This document shows, in pieces, positions 1 to 5,323 of a stretch of 6,487 nucleotides of DNA (its first letter is position 1; each line of letters opens with the position of its first letter). The stretch comes from Clostridiales bacterium (GTDB lineage Bacteria; Bacillota; Clostridia; Oscillospirales; QAMX01): NCBI GenBank assembly GCA_003149835.1, contig QAMX01000061.1:1-6487 (forward strand). Direction: 5' to 3'. The position numbers and the translations under genes were made by a program. Below the pieces are notes generated by a model. The model worked only from the letters and a program-made list of their open reading frames with translations, was not told where the DNA came from and searched no databases.

Positions 1-4
1 AATA

Positions 5-13
5 TGGTATAAT
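5..13 (+). promoter_or_regulatory. Extended -10 promoter element for the nucleoside hydrolase
   Basis: TGGTATAAT is a perfect sigma-A -10 hexamer (8-13) preceded by an extended -10 TG. Transcription would start near position 20, giving a leader of about 118 nt before the ATG at 138. The -35 box would lie outside the window, so only half the promoter can be judged. The GGTATAAT form recurs at the mntP and isomerase promoters, which supports it as the housekeeping promoter type here. Confidence 0.5.
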
Positions 14-59
14 ATCAATATCTTGAAAATCACAGAATGGATCGGAAAGAGGACCTTTC

Positions 60-117
60 ATAGCCTTGGGGCTATCGAATAAGCGCGGACAAAAGGCGGC
101 GGCGAGTTTTGCCGCCG
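60..117 (+). other. Two hairpins in the nucleoside hydrolase leader
   Basis: The first is a perfect 6-bp stem, ATAGCC (60-65) with GGCTAT (70-75), around a TTGG loop. The second is a 7-bp stem, CGGCGGC (97-103) with GCCGCCG (111-117), around a 7-nt loop, and ends shortly before the ribosome binding site. Neither is followed by a clean T-run, so they are not terminators. They may stabilise the leader or affect translation, but the second is simple GC-rich sequence that could pair by chance. Confidence 0.35.
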
Positions 118-137
118 GCGAAAGGAAGGAACGAAAG

Positions 138-1037
138 ATGGCGGAGACGAAAGCGAAAACGCTGATACTGGACACGGACATCGGGCCGGACTGCGACGAC
201 GTGGGCGCGCTGATGATGCTGCTGAAAATGGAAAAAGAGGGGCTTTGCCGGCTGGCGGCAATCACGCACTGCACGTCCAACCCGTTCGGCTGCGGATGCA
301 TCGACGCGGTCTGCCGGGCCGAGGGCCGCGACGACATGCCGATCGGCACGTTGAAGCGCGGGGGCGTGCTCTGCGGATTTGGAGACGGGCGATACAACGA
401 GGTGATCAGCGGCCTGTATGCGAACCGCTTTTCCGGCGGCGCGGAAGCGCCTGACGCCGTGGAGGTTCTGCGGCGGACGCTGGCTGAAAACGACGAGGTC
501 ACGCTCGTGACCATTGGGCCGCTCGGCAACATCGCGGATTTATTAAAAAGTAAACCCGACGGCATCAGCCCGCTGAGCGGGCTGGAGCTGGCGCGCGCAA
601 AATGCCCGCGCATGGTCTGCATGGGCGGGCATCTTGAAGGCGACTGCCGCGAGTTTAACTTCCTGATTGAAACCGGCGCGACAGCGGAGGTGCTGGCGAT
701 GTGGCCGACGGAGATCGTGTTTTCCGTTTGGCGGACCGGCAGCGACGTGACCACCGGGAAAACGCTGTCTCAGAAGCTTGGCCGGCTGCATCCGGCCGCG
801 CTCGCCTACGCGCTTCACAGCCCGCGCGGCAACGCAAGCTACGACCAGACCGCCGCGTATTATGCCGTTCTGCCGGAGACGCCGCTGTTTACCAAGAGCG
901 CGCCCGGCTGGATGGGCATTTTGCAGAACGGCGCGAACACATGGCGCTTTGCGGAGGACGGGCGGCATACCTATATTTCCAAAGCCTGTCCCGCTGAACA
1001 GCTCGCCGAAGAGATCGACGGCTGGATGACGAGATAG
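138..1037 (+). CDS. Nucleoside hydrolase (inosine/uridine-preferring family)
   Basis: This 299-residue protein belongs to the nucleoside hydrolase family, cytoplasmic enzymes that split the N-glycosidic bond of ribonucleosides into base and ribose using a calcium ion. The N-terminal calcium site is visible as DTDIGPDCDD (residues 12-21), a variant with two extra residues between the aspartates compared with the classic DTDxGxDD. Other family marks are VTIGPLGN (124-131), MGG (162-164), EFN (172-174) and YDQTA with D236, the likely C-terminal calcium ligand. I chose ATG 138 because AAGGA at 126-130 lies 7 nt upstream; the longer in-frame TTG at 66 sits in a hairpin loop without a ribosome binding site. 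Length is normal for the family. The DPxA usually following EFN reads ETGA here, so substrate preference cannot be predicted. It converges on the DUF2508-like gene. Confidence 0.9.
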   Translation: MAETKAKTLILDTDIGPDCDDVGALMMLLKMEKEGLCRLAAITHCTSNPFGCGCIDAVCRAEGRDDMPIGTLKRGGVLCGFGDGRYNEVISGLYANRFSGGAEAPDAVEVLRRTLAENDEVTLVTIGPLGNIADLLKSKPDGISPLSGLELARAKCPRMVCMGGHLEGDCREFNFLIETGATAEVLAMWPTEIVFSVWRTGSDVTTGKTLSQKLGRLHPAALAYALHSPRGNASYDQTAAYYAVLPETPLFTKSAPGWMGILQNGANTWRFAEDGRHTYISKACPAEQLAEEIDGWMTR

Positions 1038-1070
1038 AAAACCGGGGCGCTGGGGCGCAAAAGCTCGTCA
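1027..1070. other. Inverted repeat joining two convergent gene ends
   Basis: TGACGAG (1027-1033) can pair with CTCGTCA (1064-1070), with a smaller GCGC/GCGC hairpin (1047-1050 with 1055-1058) in the loop. The left arm lies in the last codons of the nucleoside hydrolase and the right arm contains the TGA stop (1070-1068) of the opposite gene. No T-run follows on either strand, so this is at best a weak or factor-assisted 3' end. It is the only candidate 3' structure for either gene in the 30-nt gap. Confidence 0.3.
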
Positions 1071-1340
1071 CTCCGCGGAACGGCGCACATCCGCCCGCAG
1101 AATGCCGTCGGGCTGTGCCGAACCGCCCGACGAGCGGAGCTGTTGTAGCGCAAACGAGCGTCGGGCCTCCGCCGCTTTCATATCGAAAATCGCCGCTTCG
1201 ATCAGGGCGGGGTCGGCGGCGTCGGAAAACATCACGGACGCCGCTGCGTATTGTTCGGCCGCTTCGCGCCACATTTTGAAAAAGGGCGCGTCCTCGCCGC
1301 CGCCCTTTTGACGGGAGAAAAACTGCTTGAAAGCCTGCAT
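1068..1340 (-). CDS. Small DUF2508-like (YaaL-like) protein
   Basis: This is a 90-residue soluble protein without a signal peptide or membrane segment. Residues 43-69, DPALIEAAIFDMKAAEAR and onward, resemble the helical core of DUF2508, the family of Bacillus YaaL, whose function is unknown. An alanine- and charge-rich composition fits an all-helical protein. In minus-strand order the sequence GGAGGT is directly followed by ATGACCATG. The first ATG (1346) touches the ribosome binding site, while the second (1340) is 7 nt from GGAGG, so I take 1340 as the start. In Bacillus yaaL sits beside recR; here the gene is alone, transcribed from its own candidate promoter and convergent with the nucleoside hydrolase. 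The family call rests on recalled similarity of one short region; a short unrelated hypothetical protein is the alternative. Confidence 0.65.
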   Translation of the reverse strand: MQAFKQFFSRQKGGGEDAPFFKMWREAAEQYAAASVMFSDAADPALIEAAIFDMKAAEARRSFALQQLRSSGGSAQPDGILRADVRRSAE

Positions 1341-1420
1341 GGTCATACCTCCGATGTTAGCATACCGGCGGCGTTGATACGCCTCCGATGCGATTTCCGT
1401 TTTTTTCTTTTTCTGCCAAT

Positions 1421-1452
1421 ATTATATTCCGCTTTGCGGCGAATCATTCGCC
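1421..1452 (-). promoter_or_regulatory. Candidate promoter and operator of the DUF2508-like gene
   Basis: On the minus strand a perfect TATAAT lies at 1426-1421, about 80 nt upstream of the start at 1340. At 17-bp spacing the -35 position (1449-1444) reads GAATGA, a poor match to TTGACA. That position lies inside a perfect palindrome, GGCGAAT-G-ATTCGCC (1452-1438). A palindrome over a weak -35 is a typical arrangement for a regulator-binding site, but no specific regulator family can be named from it. Confidence 0.4.
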
Positions 1453-1719
1453 CCGCTCCTGCACAAACTGTAATCGGACAAGAGAGTTTGCGAACAGAGT
1501 TTCAGTAGACCGATGTCCGCGGCTTACAGGACACATCGCTTATATATATTTTGCAATGATACATTTTCTATCCGGCACATACGGGGCTGCACTCGCTGCC
1601 GGCGGCGGATGATGAAGACGAATGGTTTTCTGTTCGGACAAAATTCCGCATCGTGAAAACGTATAAATGCAAAGCCGTCCCGGCAGTATGTAACGCCCTG
1701 TGTGTGAAGCCGGTAAAAG

Positions 1720-1760
1720 AGCCGCCCGCGGCGAAAAGCTGCGGGCGGCTTTCTTTTTTT
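1720..1760 (+). terminator. Strong intrinsic terminator with no obvious parent gene
   Basis: AGCCGCCCGC (1720-1729) pairs with GCGGGCGGCT (1741-1750); the stem continues inward through one G-U and two G-C pairs to a GAAAA loop (1733-1737), and TTCTTTTTTT follows (1751-1760). This is a textbook plus-strand terminator. On the minus strand only CTTTT follows the stem, so minus-strand function would be weaker. No plus-strand gene lies between 1037 and here. Confidence 0.88.
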
Positions 1761-1798
1761 GCGGAAGGCGGCGCGGTCAAAGCAAAGTCCGTTTGCGG

Positions 1799-1810
1799 CA
1801 TACATGTATG
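1799..1810. repeat. 12-bp perfect palindrome
   Basis: CATACATGTATG is perfectly self-complementary and lies about 80 bp upstream of the mntP -35 box. It could be a dimer-binding operator, but I do not recognise it as a MntR, Fur or PerR site, and a palindrome of this length can occur by chance. Confidence 0.25.
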
Positions 1811-1890
1811 GAGTCCGGCCGCATAGGCTTTATAACGGGCGCGCCTGCGACAGAAAAAAAGGAGCTATGGAGGCGGTACTGCGGTTTTGC

Positions 1891-1919
1891 TTGACTTTTC
1901 TGAGCGGCGGCGGTATAAT
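1891..1919 (+). promoter_or_regulatory. Sigma-A promoter of mntP
   Basis: TTGACT (1891-1896) and TATAAT (1914-1919) are separated by 17 bp, a near-consensus housekeeping promoter. Transcription should begin near A1927, giving a leader of about 61 nt. This is the strongest promoter in the window. Confidence 0.88.
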
Positions 1920-1929
1920 ATTTTTCAAT

Positions 1930-1954
1930 GGCCGCGTGCAGCGGCTCTTTTTTT
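1930..1954 (+). terminator. Terminator-like hairpin at the start of the mntP leader
   Basis: GCCGC (1931-1935) pairs with GCGGC (1941-1945) around GTGCA, a G1930-T1946 pair extends it, and TCTTTTTTT follows (1946-1954). The shape is that of a short intrinsic terminator, but it begins only about 4 nt after the predicted transcription start. It could attenuate mntP, end transcripts that enter from upstream, or be inactive because RNA polymerase has not yet escaped the promoter. Confidence 0.4.
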
Positions 1955-1987
1955 ACAGACAATCTATGAATTGGTGGGAGAAACGGG

Positions 1988-2560
1988 ATGTCGCTGTTCG
2001 AGCTTTTCATCATCGCCGTCGGGCTTTCCATGGACGCGTTCGCCGTCGCCGTATGCAAGGGGCTTTCGATGCGCCGGGCGACGCTGAAAAACGCGCTGAT
2101 TGTCGGCCTGTATTTCGGCGTTTTTCAGGCCGCTATGCCGCTGATCGGCTATTTTCTCGGGATTTCGCTGGCGGATCAGATTACCGCGTATGACCATTGG
2201 ATCGCGTTTGCGCTGTTGGCGATCATCGGCGGAAAGATGATTTACGAGAGCTTTCACAAGGACGCGGACGGCGAAGACGAGGGCGGCGAGGTCACGTTGA
2301 AAAAAATGCTGCCGCTCGCTGTGGCGACGAGCATTGACGCGCTGGCTGTCGGCGTATCGTTTGCGTTTCTGCGCGTCAGCATTTTTCCCGCGGTGACTTT
2401 TATCGGCGTGGTGACGCTGACGCTGTCGATGCTCGGCGTCAAAATCGGAAATATTTTCGGCGCGAAGTTTAAGTCGAAGGCCGAGCTGGCCGGCGGCGTG
2501 ATCCTGATCCTGATGGGGACGAAAATCCTCCTCGAACACCTTGAAGTCATCCGCTTTTAA
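1988..2560 (+). CDS. mntP: Manganese efflux pump MntP
   Basis: This 190-residue membrane protein is the MntP (YebN, formerly DUF204) family exporter, which removes excess Mn2+ from the cytoplasm. Six predicted membrane helices lie near residues 4-24, 36-60, 68-88, 106-128, 133-155 and 165-185, in two related halves split by an acidic loop (92-101). The repeat is visible as [10 protein letters not shown] (13-22) and [10 protein letters not shown] (114-123); D16 and D117 are the equivalent intramembrane aspartates expected to handle the metal. [10 protein letters not shown] (46-55), GGKMIYES (81-88) and GVKIGNIFG (150-158) are further family marks. ATG 1988 is preceded by GGGAG (1976-1980) at 7 nt. 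Length is normal for the family. It has its own promoter and no clear terminator downstream. Many mntP genes are controlled by a yybP-ykoY Mn2+ riboswitch; that motif is not visible in this short leader. Confidence 0.93.
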   Translation: MSLFELFIIAVGLSMDAFAVAVCKGLSMRRATLKNALIVGLYFGVFQAAMPLIGYFLGISLADQITAYDHWIAFALLAIIGGKMIYESFHKDADGEDEGGEVTLKKMLPLAVATSIDALAVGVSFAFLRVSIFPAVTFIGVVTLTLSMLGVKIGNIFGAKFKSKAELAGGVILILMGTKILLEHLEVIRF

Positions 2561-2601
2561 CCAGACCGGTCTTTCAAAAATTGGAAACAGAAAAAAACGG
2601 C

Positions 2602-2631
2602 TTGCCGCCGGCCGCCGCAATGTGGTATAAT
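2602..2631 (+). promoter_or_regulatory. Promoter of the leader and isomerase gene
   Basis: TTGCCG (2602-2607) and TATAAT (2626-2631) are 18 bp apart, and the -10 is extended (TGGTATAAT, 2623-2631). Transcription would start near 2638. The next good start codon is at 2956, so the promoter implies a leader of about 318 nt or a separate non-coding RNA. Confidence 0.75.
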
Positions 2632-2636
2632 GAATA

Positions 2637-2942
2637 GGCCGAGGACGAGCCGCACACGGGAGCCCAGCGAAGCCGCCCCGCCCGCAGATGGAAAGCGTTT
2701 TCAGAGGGCTGCGATTCAAAACGGGCGAACTCATTTCCGCGGCCGAAACGCATGCCGCCGGGAGGAAACGGGGCCATACATAGAGGCGGCCGGCGAAGCA
2801 GCCGCGCCCCTGACGGGAAGAAGGCGCGCCGGATTTGAAAGCTCTTTCGGCCGGCGCTGCCAAAGGGCCTTTGCGGCTTTTCACCGCGCTGAATCGGAAA
2901 CCTTCCGCGCGCCGCGCGGAGACGTTTGAAAAATGAATTGTT
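2637..2942 (+). ncRNA. Long structured leader or non-coding RNA before the isomerase
   Basis: The stretch between mntP and the isomerase has no convincing gene: its open frames lack a ribosome binding site and give arginine- and alanine-rich shadow proteins. From the predicted transcription start it can form a closing stem of GGCCGAGG (2637-2644) with CCGCGGCC (2737-2744; one mismatch), inside which CGCCCGCAG (2679-2687) pairs in two blocks with CTGC (2709-2712) and CGGGCG (2722-2727). A second part offers GCCGCC/GGCGGC (2754-2759, 2785-2790), CCGGCG/CGCCGG (2790-2795, 2827-2832) and TCCGCGC/GCGCGGA (2904-2910, 2914-2920). It matches no riboswitch, T-box, 6S, tmRNA or RNase P motif I know. 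In such GC-rich sequence some stems will be chance. Confidence 0.35.
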
Positions 2943-2955
2943 GGAGGAAATGTTT

Positions 2956-3777
2956 ATGATGAAAGTCGGCGTTTTGGTCGGTCTTGCGGACATCCGCGCG
3001 AATCTGGAACGGGTCAAGAGCTACGGCTTTGAAAGCGCGCAGATCTGTTCATGGGCAATCGATACCTTTACCGATGAAATGGCCGCCGAGGTCAAGTCGG
3101 CGATCGCGGATACCGGCGTCGAAGTGCGCACCTTCTGGTGCGGCTGGCCCGGCCCCGCCTCGTGGACGTTTTACGACGGCCCGCTGACGCTTGGGCTGGT
3201 GCCGGAGGCGTACAGGCACATCCGCACGGAGGCGCTCCTGAAAGGCGTCGAGTTCGCCAACCGGTGCGGCATCCGTCAGATCGCCACGCACGCCGGCTTT
3301 ATCCCCGAGGATATGAACGATACGCTGTATCGAGGCACGCTGATCGCCTTGAAGCGCATTGTCCGGCAGTGCAAAAAATACGACATGACCTTCCTGTTTG
3401 AGACCGGACAGGAGACGCCTGCCACCTTGCTGCGAACCATCGAGGATCTCGGCGGCGAAAACGTCGGCATCAACTTCGACACGGGCAACCTGATCCTTTA
3501 CGGCAAGGGCAATCCGGCCGACGCCATCGACGTATTCGGCAAATATGTGCGCGATTTTCACTGCAAGGACGGCCTGTATCCGACCGACGGCCGCGAGCTG
3601 GGCCGCGAAGTCGCGCTCGGGCAGGGGAAAGCCGACTGGAAGCAGATTGTCGGCAAAATGAAGGCGCTCGGCTATGACGGCCCGCTGACCATCGAACGCG
3701 AGATTCACGGCGACCAGCAGACCAAGGACATTCTCATGGCCAAAGAAACGCTGGAACGGCTGATCGCCGAAGCGTAA
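2956..3777 (+). CDS. Sugar phosphate isomerase/epimerase (TIM barrel, AP-endonuclease-2 superfamily)
   Basis: This 273-residue cytoplasmic protein belongs to the xylose-isomerase-like TIM-barrel family (PF01261), which includes L-ribulose-5-phosphate and ketose 3-epimerases and IolE/IolI-like enzymes. The usual metal site is complete: E149 in FETGQE, D175 in NFDTGN, H202 in DFHCKD and E247 in TIEREI. ATHAGF (near residue 110) is another family segment. The exact substrate cannot be read from these motifs. GGAGG at 2943-2947 decides the start: ATG 2956 is 8 nt away, ATG 2959 11 nt, whereas ATG 2950 and the in-frame TTG 2926 are too close or upstream of it. Length is typical. It is transcribed after a long structured leader and followed by a spacer with a strong terminator, so it appears monocistronic. 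A sugar ABC transporter or kinase, common partners, is not present here. Confidence 0.88.
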   Translation: MMKVGVLVGLADIRANLERVKSYGFESAQICSWAIDTFTDEMAAEVKSAIADTGVEVRTFWCGWPGPASWTFYDGPLTLGLVPEAYRHIRTEALLKGVEFANRCGIRQIATHAGFIPEDMNDTLYRGTLIALKRIVRQCKKYDMTFLFETGQETPATLLRTIEDLGGENVGINFDTGNLILYGKGNPADAIDVFGKYVRDFHCKDGLYPTDGRELGREVALGQGKADWKQIVGKMKALGYDGPLTIEREIHGDQQTKDILMAKETLERLIAEA

Positions 3778-3870
3778 AAGAGAAGAGCGCGCATAGCCGG
3801 AAGGGCTGAAAAAGAGGACAGCAGGGCGCGGCCGGGAAAGCCTTTCGAAAAACGGAGGGATTTTTCTCTG

Positions 3871-3920
3871 GCTCCGCCTCTGTATGCAAGCGGGCCGGCC
3901 GGCGGGGACGCTTGCGGAGC
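3871..3920 (+). other. Nested stem in the isomerase 3' spacer
   Basis: GCTCCGC (3871-3877) pairs with GCGGAGC (3914-3920), and inside it AAGCG (3888-3892) pairs with CGCTT (3909-3913) around a GC-rich loop containing GGCCGGCC (3893-3900). It lies 10 nt before the terminator stem and after 93 nt without a gene. It may protect the mRNA 3' end or belong to a small RNA released from it. Confidence 0.35.
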
Positions 3921-3930
3921 GGGAAAGAAG

Positions 3931-3974
3931 CCGGCGCGGCCGGCACAGATTTTGCAAGGCGCGCCGGTTTTTTT
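3931..3974 (+). terminator. Intrinsic terminator of the isomerase transcript
   Basis: CCGGCGCG (3931-3938) pairs with CGCGCCGG (3960-3967) around a 21-nt loop, followed by seven Ts (3968-3974). It lies about 155 nt after the isomerase stop and only 47 nt before the DUF3810 GTG start. No promoter is visible between it and that gene, so read-through or attenuation may matter for the downstream gene. Confidence 0.85.
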
Positions 3975-4021
3975 CCATCTGCCGGCAGGTATGAACCGCG
4001 CTGTGACAAAGGAGGACCGCC

Positions 4022-5137
4022 GTGAACGGATACGGGAACGAAAAACTGCAAAAGATCCAGCTCCGCGGGACGCTGAAAATCTGCGCCGCCGCGGTTACGC
4101 TGGCTGCGGCGACGCTGCTCCTGTATGCCGCGGCGGCGGTTTTCCCAAATTTTGTCGACGACATTTACCGCCCGTTTTCACGCGCCGTGCTCTATGGGCT
4201 GTCGAGAGCGACGGGCTGGATTCCCTTTTCGCTGGCGGAGATTCTGCTGTATCTGATCCTGCTGTCGGCGCTGACGGCGGTGCTGCGGTTGGCGTGGGTG
4301 CTGATTGCCGGACCGAAGCGCGCCGCGTACCTGGCGCGGTTTGCGGCGTGGCTGTTGTTTTACGCTGCGCTCGCCGTTTTCTTGTTCTGCGCGCTGTGGG
4401 GGCTGAATTACAAAGCGGCGCCGCTGGCCGCCGAGCTGAATCTTTCAGTCCGGCCGCACAGCGCCGCCGAGCTGACGGAGCTGAACCGTTTTCTCGCAGA
4501 CCGCGCCAACCGCTGCGCCGCGCTGGTGGCGCGGGACGGAGACGGCGGCGTGGCCGAGTTCGATTTTGACGCCGCGGCGGAAAAAGTCGCCACGGAATTT
4601 TCCAAGGAGACATGGCGCAAGGAGGCGCCGGTCAAGGGCGTGCTCGCGTCCAAGCCGATGTCCTATACGCAGATTACGGGGATTTTTGTGCCGTTTACCG
4701 CGGAGGCCAACGTCAATACCAATAACGTCGCCGTGGATCTCCCGTTTGTCATGGCCCATGAAACGGCGCACCGCTATGCCGTCGCGCCGGAGGACGAGGC
4801 GAATTTTTACGCCTTTTATATCCTGGAAGACGCCGAAGACCCGCTGCTGGCGTACAGCGCCGCGCTGGCCGCGCTCCGCTGCTGCCAGAACGCGCTGTAT
4901 GCCGTCGACTACGAGGCGTTCGCTGAGATTTACGGCACATACAGCGAGCTGGTCGTCGGCGATCTGAAAGCGTATGCCGAGCATTGGCGGCATTACGAAG
5001 GGGGCGTTTCAGAGGTTTCCGAGGCGGTGAACAATCTCTATTTGCAGGTTCAGGGCATAGAGGACGGCGTCAAGAGCTATGGGCGTATGGTCGATCTGAT
5101 GCTGGCATGGTATGACGCCAAGGTACTTGGCCGGTGA
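4022..5137 (+). CDS. DUF3810 family membrane protein with HExxH motif
   Basis: This 371-residue protein matches DUF3810, an uncharacterised family of Gram-positive bacteria. Three membrane helices are visible near residues 17-41, 71-97 and 106-126, with the family segment TGWIPFSLAEILLY between the first two. A long extra-membrane domain follows and contains HETAH (246-250) and then EDEANF (257-262). An HExxH pair with a glutamate about nine residues later is the pattern of a zinc metallopeptidase active site, so a membrane-bound peptidase is an inference, not an established function. The start is GTG 4022, set by AAAGGAGG at 4008-4015 with 6-nt spacing; there is no nearby in-frame ATG with a ribosome binding site. 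No promoter is evident downstream of the preceding terminator. It converges on noc across an AT-rich gap holding its terminator. Confidence 0.85.
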   Translation: MNGYGNEKLQKIQLRGTLKICAAAVTLAAATLLLYAAAAVFPNFVDDIYRPFSRAVLYGLSRATGWIPFSLAEILLYLILLSALTAVLRLAWVLIAGPKRAAYLARFAAWLLFYAALAVFLFCALWGLNYKAAPLAAELNLSVRPHSAAELTELNRFLADRANRCAALVARDGDGGVAEFDFDAAAEKVATEFSKETWRKEAPVKGVLASKPMSYTQITGIFVPFTAEANVNTNNVAVDLPFVMAHETAHRYAVAPEDEANFYAFYILEDAEDPLLAYSAALAALRCCQNALYAVDYEAFAEIYGTYSELVVGDLKAYAEHWRHYEGGVSEVSEAVNNLYLQVQGIEDGVKSYGRMVDLMLAWYDAKVLGR

Positions 5138-5291
5138 GAAGAACGGCTAAAACAAAAAAAGTTCATATCAGACTGTATAGTTTATTTACATTTATATGAT
5201 ACTATATATGCATAGAGGATATGGCAGTGATGAATGCTTGAAACTCTTACCCCCTCCTTTCTATTTTTATTCTGTGCATATCTGTGCACAC
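5138..5291. other. AT-rich gap between DUF3810 and noc
   Basis: This 154-base gap is much richer in A and T than its surroundings. It holds a TATAGT/ACTATA inverted repeat (5176-5181, 5201-5206), a possible tiny frame ATG GCA GTG ATG AAT GCT TGA (5221-5241) after GAGGAT, and a hairpin TGTGCA (5273-5278) with TGCACA (5285-5290). The tiny frame's ribosome binding site is too close to be convincing. On the minus strand an AAAGGAGG (5260-5253) has no start codon at proper spacing. I see no gene that can be supported. Confidence 0.5.
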
Positions 5292-5323
5292 GGCATAAGA
5301 CGTTCTGTCTTATGCCTTTTTTT
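5292..5323 (+). terminator. Intrinsic terminator overlapping the noc stop codon
   Basis: GGCATAAGAC (5292-5301) and GTCTTATGCC (5307-5316) form a perfect 10-bp stem with a GTTCT loop, followed by seven Ts (5317-5323). It should end plus-strand transcripts from DUF3810. The T-run overlaps the TAA stop of noc (5324-5322). On the minus strand the stem has an A-run before it and no T-run after it, so it does not look like the noc terminator. Confidence 0.92.

Larger units (their letters stand above)
1347..1987. other. 641-base stretch without a protein gene
   Basis: No open frame here has both a ribosome binding site at good spacing and a plausible protein. Contents, in order: the DUF2508 leader with a small ATACGCC/GGCGTTGAT hairpin (1370-1383), a minus-strand -10 box (1421-1426), a 15-bp palindrome (1438-1452), an inverted repeat CGATGT/ACATCG (1511-1516, 1533-1538) overlapping a weak plus-strand promoter candidate, a strong plus-strand terminator (1720-1760), a 12-bp palindrome (1799-1810), and the mntP promoter and leader (1891-1987). 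I looked for tRNA, T-box, cobalamin, TPP and yybP-ykoY motifs and recognised none. Confidence 0.6.

Noticed and set aside
66..137. Longer nucleoside hydrolase start at TTG 66
   Set aside because: The codon lies in the loop of a hairpin, has no ribosome binding site, and would add 24 residues before the conserved N-terminal strand; ATG 138 has AAGGA at 7 nt.
1561..1719. tRNA, TPP or other known riboswitch before the orphan terminator
   Set aside because: No cloverleaf with a proper T-arm, and none of the conserved core motifs of the classes I could recall is present.
1867..2193. Plus-strand frame starting ATG 1867 after AAGGAG
   Set aside because: The ribosome binding site is only 2 nt from the ATG, and the frame runs through the mntP promoter and over mntP itself.
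2563..2572. AGACCGGTCT palindrome just after the mntP stop, as a terminator
   Set aside because: The symmetric sequence leaves no room for a loop and only three Ts follow.
1964..2884. Long minus-strand frame across mntP and the next leader
   Set aside because: It is the antisense shadow of mntP; the protein is rich in R, H and Q with no recognisable family and no ribosome binding site.
2821..3967. Shared 12-mer AAGGCGCGCCGG at 2821 and 3956 as a repeat family
   Set aside because: Flanking sequence is unrelated, and one such GC-rich 12-mer match within 6.5 kb is expected by chance.
3049..4164. 371-residue minus-strand frame opposite the isomerase
   Set aside because: It mirrors the isomerase codons, has no family resemblance, and crosses the terminator and the DUF3810 start.
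5221..5260. Tiny plus-strand peptide frame and a minus-strand AAAGGAGG in the AT-rich gap
   Set aside because: The plus-strand site is too close to its ATG, and the minus-strand site has no ATG, GTG or TTG within normal spacing.
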